Below, piece after piece: positions 53,563 through 62,312 of a stretch of 64,000 nucleotides of DNA. Location: contig NZ_VMTV02000577.1 in the NCBI RefSeq assembly GCF_007644035.1, forward strand, positions 248,001 to 312,000, written 5' to 3'. The stretch is from Vogesella mureinivorans (lineage in GTDB: Bacteria; Pseudomonadota; Gammaproteobacteria; Burkholderiales; Chromobacteriaceae). Position numbers and translations under genes: made by a program. The notes beneath the pieces are model-generated. The model was not told the origin of the DNA. It did no database searches and saw nothing but the letters and a program-made list of their open reading frames with translations. Position 1 is the first letter of the stretch. Each line of letters starts with the position of its first letter.

Positions 53563-54573
53563 ATGACGTTTCAGCGCCTGACCATTGACGATGTTGCCCG
53601 TATTGCCGGGGTGTCGCGCACCACGGCCAGCATGGTGCTCAATGGCCACGCCGAACGCTACCGCATTGCCCAGGCCACGGTGGCGCGGGTAGAGCAGGTG
53701 GCGCGCGAGCTGAACTTCAGCCCGTCGCACTCGGCACGTTCGCTGCGCAACCGCCGCAGCCAGGCGATTGGCTTGGTGATTCCCGACCTGACCAACGCCA
53801 GCCACGCTGCGCTGGCGCAGGCGCTGGAAAACCTGTGCCGCGCCCGCGACCTGCAGCTGTTGATGGTGACCAGCGACGAAGACCCCGAGCGCGAAAGCGC
53901 CGGCATGACACAGCTGGTAGCACGTCAGGTAGACGGCATGCTGGTGGTGCCGTGCAGTAGCGATGCCCGCCATTACCAGAAATGGACACGTCGCCTGCCG
54001 CTGGTGTTTGTCGACCGCCGGCTGGACGACAGCGGCATCCCCTCGGTGGTGACCGACGCCACCGACAGCGTGGTACAGCTCCTGGCGCCCAAGTTGGCCG
54101 CAGGCATCAGCGAGCTGGTGTATTTTGGCGGCCAGGCCGCCTTATCCCCCAGCCGCGACCGCCTGGCAGGCTACCGTCAGGCACTGGCCAGTGCCGGCCT
54201 GGCCGAGCAGCCGGGCTGGGTATGCGAGCGCGACTTCCTGCGCGAATCCGGCTACGCCATGATGCAAGCCTGGCATGCGGCCAACGGCCGCTACCCGCAG
54301 GCGCTGTTTACCGCATCCATTACCCTGCTGGAAGGCGTGTTGGCGTACCTGCGCCAGCACGGCCTGCAGGATGCGCCGCGCAGCATGATGACCTTTGACC
54401 ATCACGCGCTGCTGGACTGCCTGCCGCTGGCCATCGATGCCGTACAGCAGGATTCGGAAAGCCTGGCCGCCGCCAGCCTGGCTAAAGTGCTGGCTTTGCT
54501 GGAAGGCCAGCCGCTGCCGGCCACCGACACCCGCATTGCCGCTACCCTGTTGCGCAGCCCGCACGGCGGCTAG
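53563..54573 (+). CDS. LacI-family regulator, Cra/FruR-like, of the rbs operon
   Basis: 336 residues. The N-terminal helix-turn-helix TIDDVARIAGVSRTTASMVLNG is at about 7-28, followed by a hinge and a periplasmic-binding-like effector domain. The segments AIGLVIPDLTN, RQVDGMLVV, HYQKWTRRLP and ALFTASITLLEGVL follow Cra (FruR) of E. coli more closely than RbsR. Context says it controls ribose genes; the effector could be ribose or a sugar phosphate. AGGAG precedes the ATG. KLAAG is encoded by a copy of the recurring motif with TTG and GCA. Confidence 0.87.
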   Translation: MTFQRLTIDDVARIAGVSRTTASMVLNGHAERYRIAQATVARVEQVARELNFSPSHSARSLRNRRSQAIGLVIPDLTNASHAALAQALENLCRARDLQLLMVTSDEDPERESAGMTQLVARQVDGMLVVPCSSDARHYQKWTRRLPLVFVDRRLDDSGIPSVVTDATDSVVQLLAPKLAAGISELVYFGGQAALSPSRDRLAGYRQALASAGLAEQPGWVCERDFLRESGYAMMQAWHAANGRYPQALFTASITLLEGVLAYLRQHGLQDAPRSMMTFDHHALLDCLPLAIDAVQQDSESLAAASLAKVLALLEGQPLPATDTRIAATLLRSPHGG

Positions 54574-54623
54574 GGCAGGCGGCTGGTAGAATGAACGCTT
54601 TCGTACCCGCCTGACCCCGCCCC

Positions 54624-56777
54624 ATGAACAATGACCTGCTTGCTGGCCTGAACGCCGAACAACTTTCCGCCGTCACCTGGCCCGCCAAAAGCGCGCTGGT
54701 GCTGGCTGGCGCCGGTAGTGGCAAAACACGGGTGCTGACCACGCGCATTGCCTGGCTGCTGCAAACCGGCCAGGCCAACCCTGCCAGCATTCTGGCGGTA
54801 ACGTTTACCAATAAAGCCGCCCGCGAAATGCAGACACGCTTGGCCGCCATGATGCCGGTGAACGTGAAAACCATGTGGATAGGCACCTTCCACGGCCTGT
54901 GCAACCGCCTGCTGCGCATGCACTACCGTGATGCTGGCCTGCCGCAAACCTTTCAGATTCTGGACAGCGGCGAGCAGCAAAGCGCCATCAAACGCCTGCT
55001 CAAGAGCCTGGATATTTCCGACGAGAAATTCCCGCCCAAGCAGGTACAGCAGTTCATCAACGGCCAGAAAGAAGCCGGCGTACGCGCCGGCGAGCTCAGC
55101 GCCTACGACCCGTATACCAAAAAGCTCATCGAGCTGTACGCCGCCTACGACGCGCAGTGCAACCGTGAAGGCGTGGTGGATTTTGCCGAGCTGCTGCTGC
55201 GCAGCTACGAGCTGCTGTCGCGCAATGCCGCGCTGTGCGAGCACTACCGCGCGCGTTTCCGCTTTGTGCTGGTAGACGAGTTTCAGGATACCAACCGCCT
55301 GCAATACGCCTGGCTCAAGCTGCTGGCCGGCCCCGATAACGCGCTGTTTGCCGTAGGCGACGACGACCAGTCCATCTACGCCTTCCGTGGCGCCGAAGTG
55401 GGCAATATGCGCGCGCTGCTGGCCGATTACGGCGTAGCCGGCCCGGTGCGGCTGGAGCAGAACTACCGCTCGGCCGGCACCATTCTGGATGCGGCCAACG
55501 CGCTGATCGAACGCAACGACGGGCGCCTGGGCAAAAAGCTGTGGACCGCCGCCGGCCCCGGCGACAAGATCCGCCTATTCGATGCCTACTCCGATGGCGA
55601 AGAAGCGCAGTTCATCGTGGACGAGGTCAAGGCGCTGAAACGCGACGGCTGGAACCTGTCCGACATGGCGGTGCTGTACCGCAGCAACGCGCAGTCGCGC
55701 ATTCTGGAACAAGTGCTGGTGCAAGCCGGCGTGGCCTACCGTATTTATGGTGGCCTGCGCTTTTTCGAGCGTCAGGAAATCAAGCACGCACTGGCCTACC
55801 TGCGCCTGGCCATCAACCCGGATGACGACAACGCCCTGCTGCGCGTGATCAACGTGCCGGCGCGCGGCATTGGTGCCCGTACGGTGGAAAACCTGCAAAC
55901 CGCCAGCCGCGAGCAGGGCGTCAGCCTGTGGCAGGCCGCCTGCGGGGCAGGGGGCGGGCGTACCGCCGGCAAGCTGGCCGAGTTTGTGTTGCTGGTAGAA
56001 AAACTGCGCCAGCGCTGCGAGCCTCTGAACCTGGCCGAGCAGGTGAGCCTGGTGATCGACGATTCCGGTTTGCGTAGCATGTACGAGGCCGACAAGAAAG
56101 ACGGCGAAGAACGCCTGTCTAACCTGGACGAGCTGATCAATGCCGCCACCGGCTTCATGCCGCAAGAGCCACAGCTGGCGGTGGTGGAGTTTCTCACCCA
56201 GGCCAGCCTGGAAGCGGGCGACCACCAGGCCGACGCAGGCCAGGATGCCCTGCAGCTGATGACCGTGCACGCGGCCAAAGGGCTGGAATTCAACGCTGTG
56301 TTTGTGGGTGGCCTGGAGGAAGGGCTGTTCCCGCACGAAAACAGCTTTAATGATGCCAAGGGTCTGGAAGAAGAGCGGCGGCTGATGTACGTGGCTATCA
56401 CCCGTGCCAGACAGCGGCTTTACCTCACCAATGCGCAAAGCCGCATGCTGCACGGGCAGAGCCGTTACCCGATCCGTTCGCGCTTTGTAGATGAAATTCC
56501 GGCCGAGCTGTTGCAGGTTTTATCTGCTACGGTAAAAGCTGCACCCGTTGCCAGCCGTAGCAGCTGGACAGAGCCGGCTTTTGTGCAGCAAAAGGCGGCG
56601 GCCAGGCAGGGTGGCTGGCGCGTGGGCCAGTCGCTTAGCCATACCAAGTTTGGTGCCGGGGTGGTGATCAATGCCGAAGGCGCAGGTGACGACGTGCGCT
56701 TGCAGATCAATTTTGCCGAGCACGGCATCAAGTGGCTGGATTTGCGTTACGCTGCAGACAAACTGACGTCTCTATAA
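54624..56777 (+). CDS. uvrD: DNA helicase II (UvrD)
   Basis: A 3'-5' SF1 helicase in nucleotide-excision and mismatch repair. It has 717 residues: Walker A GAGSGKT (about 29-35), motif II DEFQDTN (219-225), GDDDQSIYAFRGA, QNYRSAGTILDAAN, and TVHAAKGLEF...LPHE-type motifs V/VI with YVAITRARQRL. The C-terminal RNA-polymerase-binding Tudor-like domain (GWRVGQSLSHTKFGAGVV) is complete, favouring UvrD over Rep. Read from ATG 54624. Confidence 0.95.
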   Translation: MNNDLLAGLNAEQLSAVTWPAKSALVLAGAGSGKTRVLTTRIAWLLQTGQANPASILAVTFTNKAAREMQTRLAAMMPVNVKTMWIGTFHGLCNRLLRMHYRDAGLPQTFQILDSGEQQSAIKRLLKSLDISDEKFPPKQVQQFINGQKEAGVRAGELSAYDPYTKKLIELYAAYDAQCNREGVVDFAELLLRSYELLSRNAALCEHYRARFRFVLVDEFQDTNRLQYAWLKLLAGPDNALFAVGDDDQSIYAFRGAEVGNMRALLADYGVAGPVRLEQNYRSAGTILDAANALIERNDGRLGKKLWTAAGPGDKIRLFDAYSDGEEAQFIVDEVKALKRDGWNLSDMAVLYRSNAQSRILEQVLVQAGVAYRIYGGLRFFERQEIKHALAYLRLAINPDDDNALLRVINVPARGIGARTVENLQTASREQGVSLWQAACGAGGGRTAGKLAEFVLLVEKLRQRCEPLNLAEQVSLVIDDSGLRSMYEADKKDGEERLSNLDELINAATGFMPQEPQLAVVEFLTQASLEAGDHQADAGQDALQLMTVHAAKGLEFNAVFVGGLEEGLFPHENSFNDAKGLEEERRLMYVAITRARQRLYLTNAQSRMLHGQSRYPIRSRFVDEIPAELLQVLSATVKAAPVASRSSWTEPAFVQQKAAARQGGWRVGQSLSHTKFGAGVVINAEGAGDDVRLQINFAEHGIKWLDLRYAADKLTSL

Positions 56778-56807
56778 GCCACCAACATAACAAAAGCGGG
56801 GCAATAC

Positions 56808-58514
56808 ATGAGTTCGCTGTCCAATCAATCGACTACTTTCAACGCCATTACCAGTGCCAAAGAAAGCACTGGCCGCCGGGATTATTCCAACCCGTTTGCC
56901 AAAAAGCAGTTTCTGGTGGTGGATTGCGTGCCGGAAATGCAGCGCGCCATGTCCATGACGCTGCAGTCTTTTGGTGCCGAAAAAGTGGAATACGCCGGCA
57001 AGGCCAGCGACGCGCTGGTGAAGCTGATGCGCTACGACTTTGACGTGGTGCTGTGCGATTACGACCTGGGCGGCGGTAGCGATGGCCTGTATCTGTACGA
57101 GGAGGCCAAAGAACGCAACCTGCTGAAGCAGTCTTGCGTGTTCATGATTGTCAGCGGCGAGCGCCGTGCGGCCAAGGTATTGTCCGCCGCCGAGCTGGCA
57201 CCCGATGGCTACCTGCTCAAACCGTTTACCGGCGAAGAGCTGGCCAAACGGCTAGAGGTCGCCATGCGCCGCCGCGATGCTTTTAAAGTGGTAGACGAGG
57301 CGCTAATGAGCCACGACTACATGGCGGCTATTGAGGCGTGTGGCAAGAAAATCAGCGAGCGCAACGAGTTCAGCCTGGATTTCATGAAGCTCAAGGGCAG
57401 CCTGAGCATGAAGATAGGCGATTACGACTCGGCGCATAACCTGTACCAGCAGGTGCTGAAAATCAAGGAAATCCCGTGGGCCAAGGTGGGCATGGCCAAA
57501 TCCATGGCCGGGCTCAAAAAAGTCGAGCCGGCCATTGCGCTATTCCAGCAAGTCATTGTGGAAAACGACCGCGTGATGGAAGCCTACGACTGGCTGGCCA
57601 AGCTGTACCAGGATAACCACGACCTGGGCAAAGCACAGCAAACCCTGAAGCGGGCCACCGAGCTATCGCCTGCTACTATTCGCCGCCACCAGGCGCTAGG
57701 CCAGGTGGCAGAGGAAAACGGTGACCTGGAGCAAGCCAAAAAGGCGTACACCACCACGCTGGAGCTCTCCAAGGCCAGCTGGCACCGCAGCCCGGCACAC
57801 TACGCCACGCTGGCGCGCACGCAGCTTGCCAGCCAGGACAAGGCCGAGGCCATGAAAACCCTGGCCTCGCTACGCCGCGATTACAAGCACAACCCGGAAG
57901 GCGAGTGGATGGCAGATGTGGTCGATAGCACCATCCAGAACCACAGTGGTAACAAGGCCGCGGCCGAGAAGTTGTTGCGTTCGGCAGAAGAGCGCATGTC
58001 GCAGCTCTCCAAACTGAAAGACAGCGACCGGCTGGAGTTTGCCCGCGCCTGCTATGGGCAGGGCCAGCACGACATGGGCGACAAGGTCGCCAGTGGCCTG
58101 GTACGCAATAACCACGATAACGAAGAGCTGCTGCAAAAACTCTCCACCATGTTTGACCAGGTTGGCCGCGGTGATGCCGGCCGCGAGCTGATCGCCAGCA
58201 ATGTGCAGGGCATTGTGGACCTGAACAACCAGGCCGTGCGCGAGGCCCAGTCTGGCGACCACGACAAGGCCATCGCCCTGTTCCAGAAGGCCTTGCAGGA
58301 AATGCCGGAAAACGTGCAGCTGATGCTCAACCTGGTGAACGCCATCATTGCCCAGTGCCACCGCCAGGGCTGGCACGAAAGCAATATCAAGCACGCCCAC
58401 GAGCTGCTGCAGCGTGTGCGCGAAATGGCACCCACCAACAATAAATTCCAGAAGTTGTTGCAGGCCTGGCGTAGCCTGATCGACCAGCACCAGAAGCGGG
58501 AATTCCTGTTGTGA
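56808..58514 (+). CDS. Response-regulator receiver/TPR protein
   Basis: 568 residues. A receiver domain at about 34-155 has phosphoacceptor D84 (VLCDYDLGGG), the Thr/Ser position in IVSGE and lysine in YLLKPF. One of the two usual N-terminal acids is replaced by Cys (D39-C40 in VVDCVPE), so metal binding may be changed. From about 170 the rest is helical TPR-like repeats (AHNLYQQVL, PAIALFQQV, KAIALFQKAL) for protein contacts. No histidine kinase is next to it. It overlaps the next gene by 4 bases. Confidence 0.88.
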   Translation: MSSLSNQSTTFNAITSAKESTGRRDYSNPFAKKQFLVVDCVPEMQRAMSMTLQSFGAEKVEYAGKASDALVKLMRYDFDVVLCDYDLGGGSDGLYLYEEAKERNLLKQSCVFMIVSGERRAAKVLSAAELAPDGYLLKPFTGEELAKRLEVAMRRRDAFKVVDEALMSHDYMAAIEACGKKISERNEFSLDFMKLKGSLSMKIGDYDSAHNLYQQVLKIKEIPWAKVGMAKSMAGLKKVEPAIALFQQVIVENDRVMEAYDWLAKLYQDNHDLGKAQQTLKRATELSPATIRRHQALGQVAEENGDLEQAKKAYTTTLELSKASWHRSPAHYATLARTQLASQDKAEAMKTLASLRRDYKHNPEGEWMADVVDSTIQNHSGNKAAAEKLLRSAEERMSQLSKLKDSDRLEFARACYGQGQHDMGDKVASGLVRNNHDNEELLQKLSTMFDQVGRGDAGRELIASNVQGIVDLNNQAVREAQSGDHDKAIALFQKALQEMPENVQLMLNLVNAIIAQCHRQGWHESNIKHAHELLQRVREMAPTNNKFQKLLQAWRSLIDQHQKREFLL

Positions 58515-59818
58515 TACCGCCAAAGCACCACGGTATGCAGCCCCTGTTGTTTACGGGGCTGTTTTCTTGTTGGCTGTTGTTTGCGGCAATGGGCTGGGTA
58601 TGGCTGGAAACCGGTGAGCGTCACGCGACACAGCAGGTGCTGGATGACCAGGCCGAGCAGCAACTGGTGCAGCTACGCACCCAGCTGGATGGCATGCAGC
58701 AAGAAGCACGGCAGCTATTGCGCACCCTGGAGCTGACCCGTGCGCAAGGCAGCGAGCAGTACGCACCCTACCTCGCCAGCTTGCGCCAGCATTACCCCCA
58801 GCTGGGGCAGGTGGCCCTGCTGGCGGCCAACCCGGCGCAGGGCAAACAGCTGGAAGTGCTGGCGTTTGTGCCCTTTCAGTTGGGTGGGGTCTTGCTACCC
58901 ACCCAGGACCTGGCACGGCAAGCACTTGTCACGCCGGTACTGCCCGCGCTGCAGCGTGGCCAGGCGCAGCTGTTGGTCTGGCAGCCGCGTGCGCCAGAGC
59001 AGCTCTTGCTGATCTTGCCGGGCAAGCAGGGCATGGCACTGGCGTTGTGGCTGCCAGCTCAAGCCTTGCTGCCAGACAGCATGCCTGATGGCAGCGGTGC
59101 CGTGCTGTCGGCACAGCCTGCCGCCCCGGCGGTGGCCAGCGCAGCGGGCAACTTGTTGAGCCAGCAAGTATTGCGCAGTGGGGCTTTCGAGCTGAACCTT
59201 ACCCTGTGGCGTGCCTGGCAGCCCTTGACGCAGCTATCATGGCGCAGCGTAGTGCTCGTGGCTTTCATGCTCTTGCTCTGGTTGTTGGGGTGGCAATCGT
59301 GGCGCCAGAGCCGTGGCCTGTTGCGGCAGACGCGCCAAGCCCGCCGCTTGCAAGAACAATGGCTGGCACGGGCCATGCAGCAGGCCCCCGTTTCGCCGCA
59401 GCGAGCCCTGGCTACGCTGGAGCGGCAGCTGCACACGCTGCCCCCCGCGTGCCTGATGCGTGTCTGGTGGGTGCATGGTAAAGCTGTGCGCCGCCGTAGT
59501 TTTCATCTGCCCAAAGCCATGTTGCAGCTGGACAGCCAGCTGGCCAATGCGCCATTTGACGGTTTGGCCGTGGTACGGTTACGTCATGGCCAGCTTCTGC
59601 TGGTGCTGTTGCAGGATGAAGCCGGTATGGTGGTCAATGCGCCCAGGCTGTCGCATTGGCTGACCGCCGCCATGGGCGGGCGGCCGGACGAGGCGAGCCT
59701 GCTATGGCACTGTTTCGAGATGGAAAGTGGTGTGGGCGAGCTGGAGGGGGCGCTGGCGGGCGCTTCTCTGTTACCACCACAGCACGTTTCGCCTGTGCAG
59801 CCAGCGCCCGGGCGCTGA
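58511..59818 (+). CDS. Two-pass membrane protein, unknown function, partner of the REC-TPR gene
   Basis: 435 residues from GTG 58511, which overlaps the preceding stop (GTGA); ATG 58535 is an alternative. TM1 is about 10-32, then a Gln/Leu-rich helical periplasmic region (about 35-240), TM2 about 246-262, and a cytoplasmic tail. The tail (about 285-415) has the outline of a degenerate GGDEF-like domain, where RLRHGQLLLVLL (356-367) stands where RYGGDEF-LVLL would be; that is a weak resemblance only. I do not recognise the family. A terminator-like hairpin lies in its first codons. Confidence 0.7.
   Translation: MIPPKHHGMQPLLFTGLFSCWLLFAAMGWVWLETGERHATQQVLDDQAEQQLVQLRTQLDGMQQEARQLLRTLELTRAQGSEQYAPYLASLRQHYPQLGQVALLAANPAQGKQLEVLAFVPFQLGGVLLPTQDLARQALVTPVLPALQRGQAQLLVWQPRAPEQLLLILPGKQGMALALWLPAQALLPDSMPDGSGAVLSAQPAAPAVASAAGNLLSQQVLRSGAFELNLTLWRAWQPLTQLSWRSVVLVAFMLLLWLLGWQSWRQSRGLLRQTRQARRLQEQWLARAMQQAPVSPQRALATLERQLHTLPPACLMRVWWVHGKAVRRRSFHLPKAMLQLDSQLANAPFDGLAVVRLRHGQLLLVLLQDEAGMVVNAPRLSHWLTAAMGGRPDEASLLWHCFEMESGVGELEGALAGASLLPPQHVSPVQPAPGR
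58537..58568 (+). terminator. Terminator-like hairpin inside the start of the membrane-protein gene
   Basis: GCAGCCCC and GGGGCTGT pair around TGTTGTTTAC and are followed by TTTCTTGTT. It lies 23 nt after the REC-TPR stop codon, where a terminator of that gene would be, but within codons 9-18 of the overlapping next frame. Confidence 0.55.
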
Positions 59819-59875
59819 TGCCGGCCTGCTTGTTTTGCAGTACAATTGCCGCCATCGCCAACCGGGGGAATACAC

Positions 59876-60055
59876 ATGTATCAATCCGAATTTACCGCTT
59901 TCATGAACGGCTTTCTGGAAAAAAACCCGCAAGTCGATACCGAACGTCGCGAACTGCGCCTGACCTGGTGGGAACGCACGCTGGACCTGGATGACCTGCG
60001 CCGCTGGAAAACCTCCCGCGTACCGCAGAAACCCTACGTGTACCAGCCCGAGTAA
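59876..60055 (+). CDS. DUF3460 family small protein
   Basis: 59 residues, MYQSEFTAFMNGFLEKNP through to QKPYVYQPE. The MYQSEFT start and KPYVYQ end are the pattern of DUF3460, found in betaproteobacteria and of unknown function; soluble and charged. GGGGGAA precedes the ATG at 59876; the ten upstream codons of the open frame are not family-like. A TACAAT at 59841 may be its -10. Confidence 0.85.
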   Translation: MYQSEFTAFMNGFLEKNPQVDTERRELRLTWWERTLDLDDLRRWKTSRVPQKPYVYQPE

Positions 60056-60123
60056 GCCTGCCGTACCCGCACGGCGCCTGGCCGGGCAGCCAGCTTGGGG
60101 CCTGAACGATGTGCCGCATTGAT

Positions 60124-60160
60124 CAAACCCTGCTTGCCACGCACGCAGGGTTTGTCTTGT
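60124..60160 (+). terminator. Terminator after the DUF3460 gene
   Basis: Stem CAAACCCTGC/GCAGGGTTTG with an 11-nt loop, then TCTTGTC. It lies 69 nt past the stop. Confidence 0.65.
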
Positions 60161-60234
60161 CAGCAGCAGGGCTAGCCCGGGTGTCAGTCATACGGCCCGG
60201 TCAAACCAGACGGATAGCTTTGCCAGCAGTTTTC

Positions 60235-60260
60235 ACGCCCGCCAGGGCGTTTGTTTTTTG
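60235..60260 (+). terminator. Hairpin with T run directly ahead of the methyltransferase gene
   Basis: ACGCCC, GCCA, GGGCGT followed by TTGTTTTTT. It ends only about 10 nt before the likely ATG at 60270, so it may be an attenuator for the methyltransferase rather than the end of an upstream gene. Confidence 0.6.
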
Positions 60261-60269
60261 AGCATCAGC

Positions 60270-60935
60270 ATGACCAGACAAACCATGACCATGAGCGACG
60301 ATGTCGCGAGCTACTTGCTGCAAATCGGCGTGACCGAGCACCCGGTGCAGCGCGCCCTGCGCGAATTTACCGCCGGCCACCGCATGGCCAAGATGCAGAT
60401 CGCCCCGGAGCAGGGCCAGTTCCTGCGCTGGCTGGTCGGCCTGACCGGCGCCCGCCGCTATCTGGAAATCGGCACCTTCACTGGCTACAGCGCGCTCACC
60501 GTCGCGCTGGCCATGGGCGAGCAGGGCCGCACGGTATGCTGCGACATGAGCGTGGAGTTCACCACCATCGCCCGCGATTATTGGCAGCAAGCCGGTGTGG
60601 CCGAACGCATAGACCTGTACGTGCAGCCTGCCGTACAGACGCTGGCCATGCTGCTGGAGCAGGGCGCGGCGGGCAGCTTTGACCTGGCCTTCATCGATGC
60701 CGATAAACAGAATTATCCGGCTTACTATGAAACCTGCTTGCAGCTGGTACGCCCGGGCGGGATTATTGCCATCGACAATATCCTGCTCAATGGCCGGGTG
60801 GTGGCCCCGCAGCCCGATCACCCGCGCAGCGTGCATGTCATGCACGAATTCAACGGAAAGCTGCTGGCCGACCCGCGTGTCAGCCTGTGCATCCTGCCCA
60901 TGGGTGATGGCATGACCCTGCTGCGCCGTTTGTAA
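60270..60935 (+). CDS. SAM-dependent O-methyltransferase (catechol/caffeoyl-CoA OMT type)
   Basis: About 221 residues, class I methyltransferase. The SAM motif YLEIGTFTGYSALTVALAM is near residues 68-86, and FDLAFIDADKQNY, with the metal-binding Asp of this group, near 136-148; IIAIDNILLNGRV follows. Probably a cation-dependent O-methyltransferase on a catechol-like or similar substrate. Starts at 60270, 60285 or 60291 are all possible because no good Shine-Dalgarno is visible. It occupies the place beside tolR where tolQ is usually found, but is not related to it. Confidence 0.85.
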   Translation: MTRQTMTMSDDVASYLLQIGVTEHPVQRALREFTAGHRMAKMQIAPEQGQFLRWLVGLTGARRYLEIGTFTGYSALTVALAMGEQGRTVCCDMSVEFTTIARDYWQQAGVAERIDLYVQPAVQTLAMLLEQGAAGSFDLAFIDADKQNYPAYYETCLQLVRPGGIIAIDNILLNGRVVAPQPDHPRSVHVMHEFNGKLLADPRVSLCILPMGDGMTLLRRL

Positions 60936-61040
60936 GCGGTCACATCAAGGAACCCGCTGTGCCCGGGCTGGTCTGTTAATCACGCCTTTTAGCCCGCTGC
61001 CGGTGTTAACATCGGTATGTTATTGAAACAGGATAAACCC

Positions 61041-61448
61041 ATGTTGCAACGCCGCCCGCGCCGCATGATGAACCAGATGAATGTGGTGCCCTACATCGAC
61101 GTGATGCTGGTGCTGCTGGTGATTTTCATGGTCACTGCGCCCATGTTTACCCCAGGGGTAATCGATGTGCCCAGTGTCAGCCGCGCCGCCCAGGTAGACA
61201 CCACGCCGCTGGAAATCAGCATTGAAGCCAGTGGTGCCTACTTTGTCGGCGAAGGGGGCAAGCGTGACCCTGCGGCCAACCTGGACGAGCTGATTGCCAT
61301 GGTGCAGGCGCGCCTGAAAGATGGCCGCCCTGTGGTGGTTACCGCGCACCAGGACCTGAAATACAGCGAAGTCGTCAAAGTGGCCGACAAGCTGCACGCG
61401 GCCGGTATCCAGCGTGTGGCGCTGACGGTGCGCCAGCAGGGTAGCTGA
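61041..61448 (+). CDS. tolR: Tol-Pal system protein TolR (ExbD/TolR family)
   Basis: An inner-membrane subunit of the proton-driven Tol motor used in outer-membrane constriction at division. It has 135 residues: a single TM at about 17-37 with the essential Asp20 (VVPYIDVMLVLLVIFM), then a periplasmic domain. ATG 61041 with AGGA seven to nine bases upstream is preferred over 61017. It overlaps tolA by one base. Its usual partner gene tolQ is not upstream. Confidence 0.92.
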   Translation: MLQRRPRRMMNQMNVVPYIDVMLVLLVIFMVTAPMFTPGVIDVPSVSRAAQVDTTPLEISIEASGAYFVGEGGKRDPAANLDELIAMVQARLKDGRPVVVTAHQDLKYSEVVKVADKLHAAGIQRVALTVRQQGS

Positions 61449-62308
61449 TGGTAGCCACCCGCCAACCCGGTGCCGCTTCCTGGCTGCTGTCCGCCTGCTT
61501 GCATGCGCTGGTATTGCTCTGCCTGTGGTGGTCTGCCGCCCCGGAGCAGTTGAAAACCCCGCCACCGCTGGCGGTAGAGCTGTGGGCTGGTCATGCCGGC
61601 CAGGCCGCTGCGCCGGTCGCCACGCCGGCTCCCGCCCCTAAGCCAGCCCCCGCACCGGCCCCCGCGCCGGTAGTCAGCGCGAAAGCGCCGCCACCAGCCC
61701 CGGTGGTGGACAACCCGGCGGCCGATGTCAAATTACAGGCCGACAAGCCCGCCAGGAAGCCGCCGCAAGCGGAAGCCAAACCTGCCGTGAAAGAACAGCC
61801 GGTGGCCAAGGCCAAGCCCGAGGCCCCTGCGCCAGAGCGTAGCCCGCCGCCCAAGCCTGCCAGTAATACGGCCGCCAAGCCTGCGGCCAACCCCAAGCCC
61901 GCCGCCGTGAAAACCGACGACCTGCTGGCCGAGCTGGACGCACTGCCACCCGGCCCCGGGCAGGGCAAGCTGAGCCAGGCCGGGGCCAAAACCGGTGCGA
62001 AAACCGGCGCCGCCACCGGCCAGCCAGACCTGAAACAGCAGTACGGCGAGGCCATCAAGAACCGTGTGCGCCCGTATATCGTGCTGCCGGACGGCATCAA
62101 GGGTAACCCCGAGGCGTCGGTGGAGGTGATCATCCTGCCGACGCTGGAAATCCGTAGTACGCGTATCCTGCGCAGTAGCGGCTCGCCGGCGTGGGACCAA
62201 GCCGTGCTGGCGGCCCTGGCCGAAGTACGGCGCTTCCCGCCGCTACCCAAAGGGGCCGATTTTACCGACTACCGCCGTATCACCCTTCATTTCCGCCCCA
62301 AGGAGTAA
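61448..62308 (+). CDS. tolA: Tol-Pal system protein TolA
   Basis: The protein spans the periplasm and links the TolQR motor to TolB and Pal. It has 286 residues: TM at about 10-30, a Pro/Ala/Lys-rich rigid linker (about 48-190), and a C-terminal TolA/TonB-like domain (about 195-286, QQYGEAIKNRVRPYIVLP and GSPAWDQAVLAAL). The linker is shorter and more proline-rich than the E. coli helical domain. PAANP is encoded by a copy of the recurring motif. Confidence 0.9.
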   Translation: MVATRQPGAASWLLSACLHALVLLCLWWSAAPEQLKTPPPLAVELWAGHAGQAAAPVATPAPAPKPAPAPAPAPVVSAKAPPPAPVVDNPAADVKLQADKPARKPPQAEAKPAVKEQPVAKAKPEAPAPERSPPPKPASNTAAKPAANPKPAAVKTDDLLAELDALPPGPGQGKLSQAGAKTGAKTGAATGQPDLKQQYGEAIKNRVRPYIVLPDGIKGNPEASVEVIILPTLEIRSTRILRSSGSPAWDQAVLAALAEVRRFPPLPKGADFTDYRRITLHFRPKE

Positions 62309-62312
62309 TGCC

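Noticed and set aside
61600-61900. Pro/Ala/Lys-rich repeats in tolA as a simple-sequence or phase-variable tract
   Set aside because: Codons vary and no perfect short tandem repeat is present; this is the normal low-complexity TolA linker.
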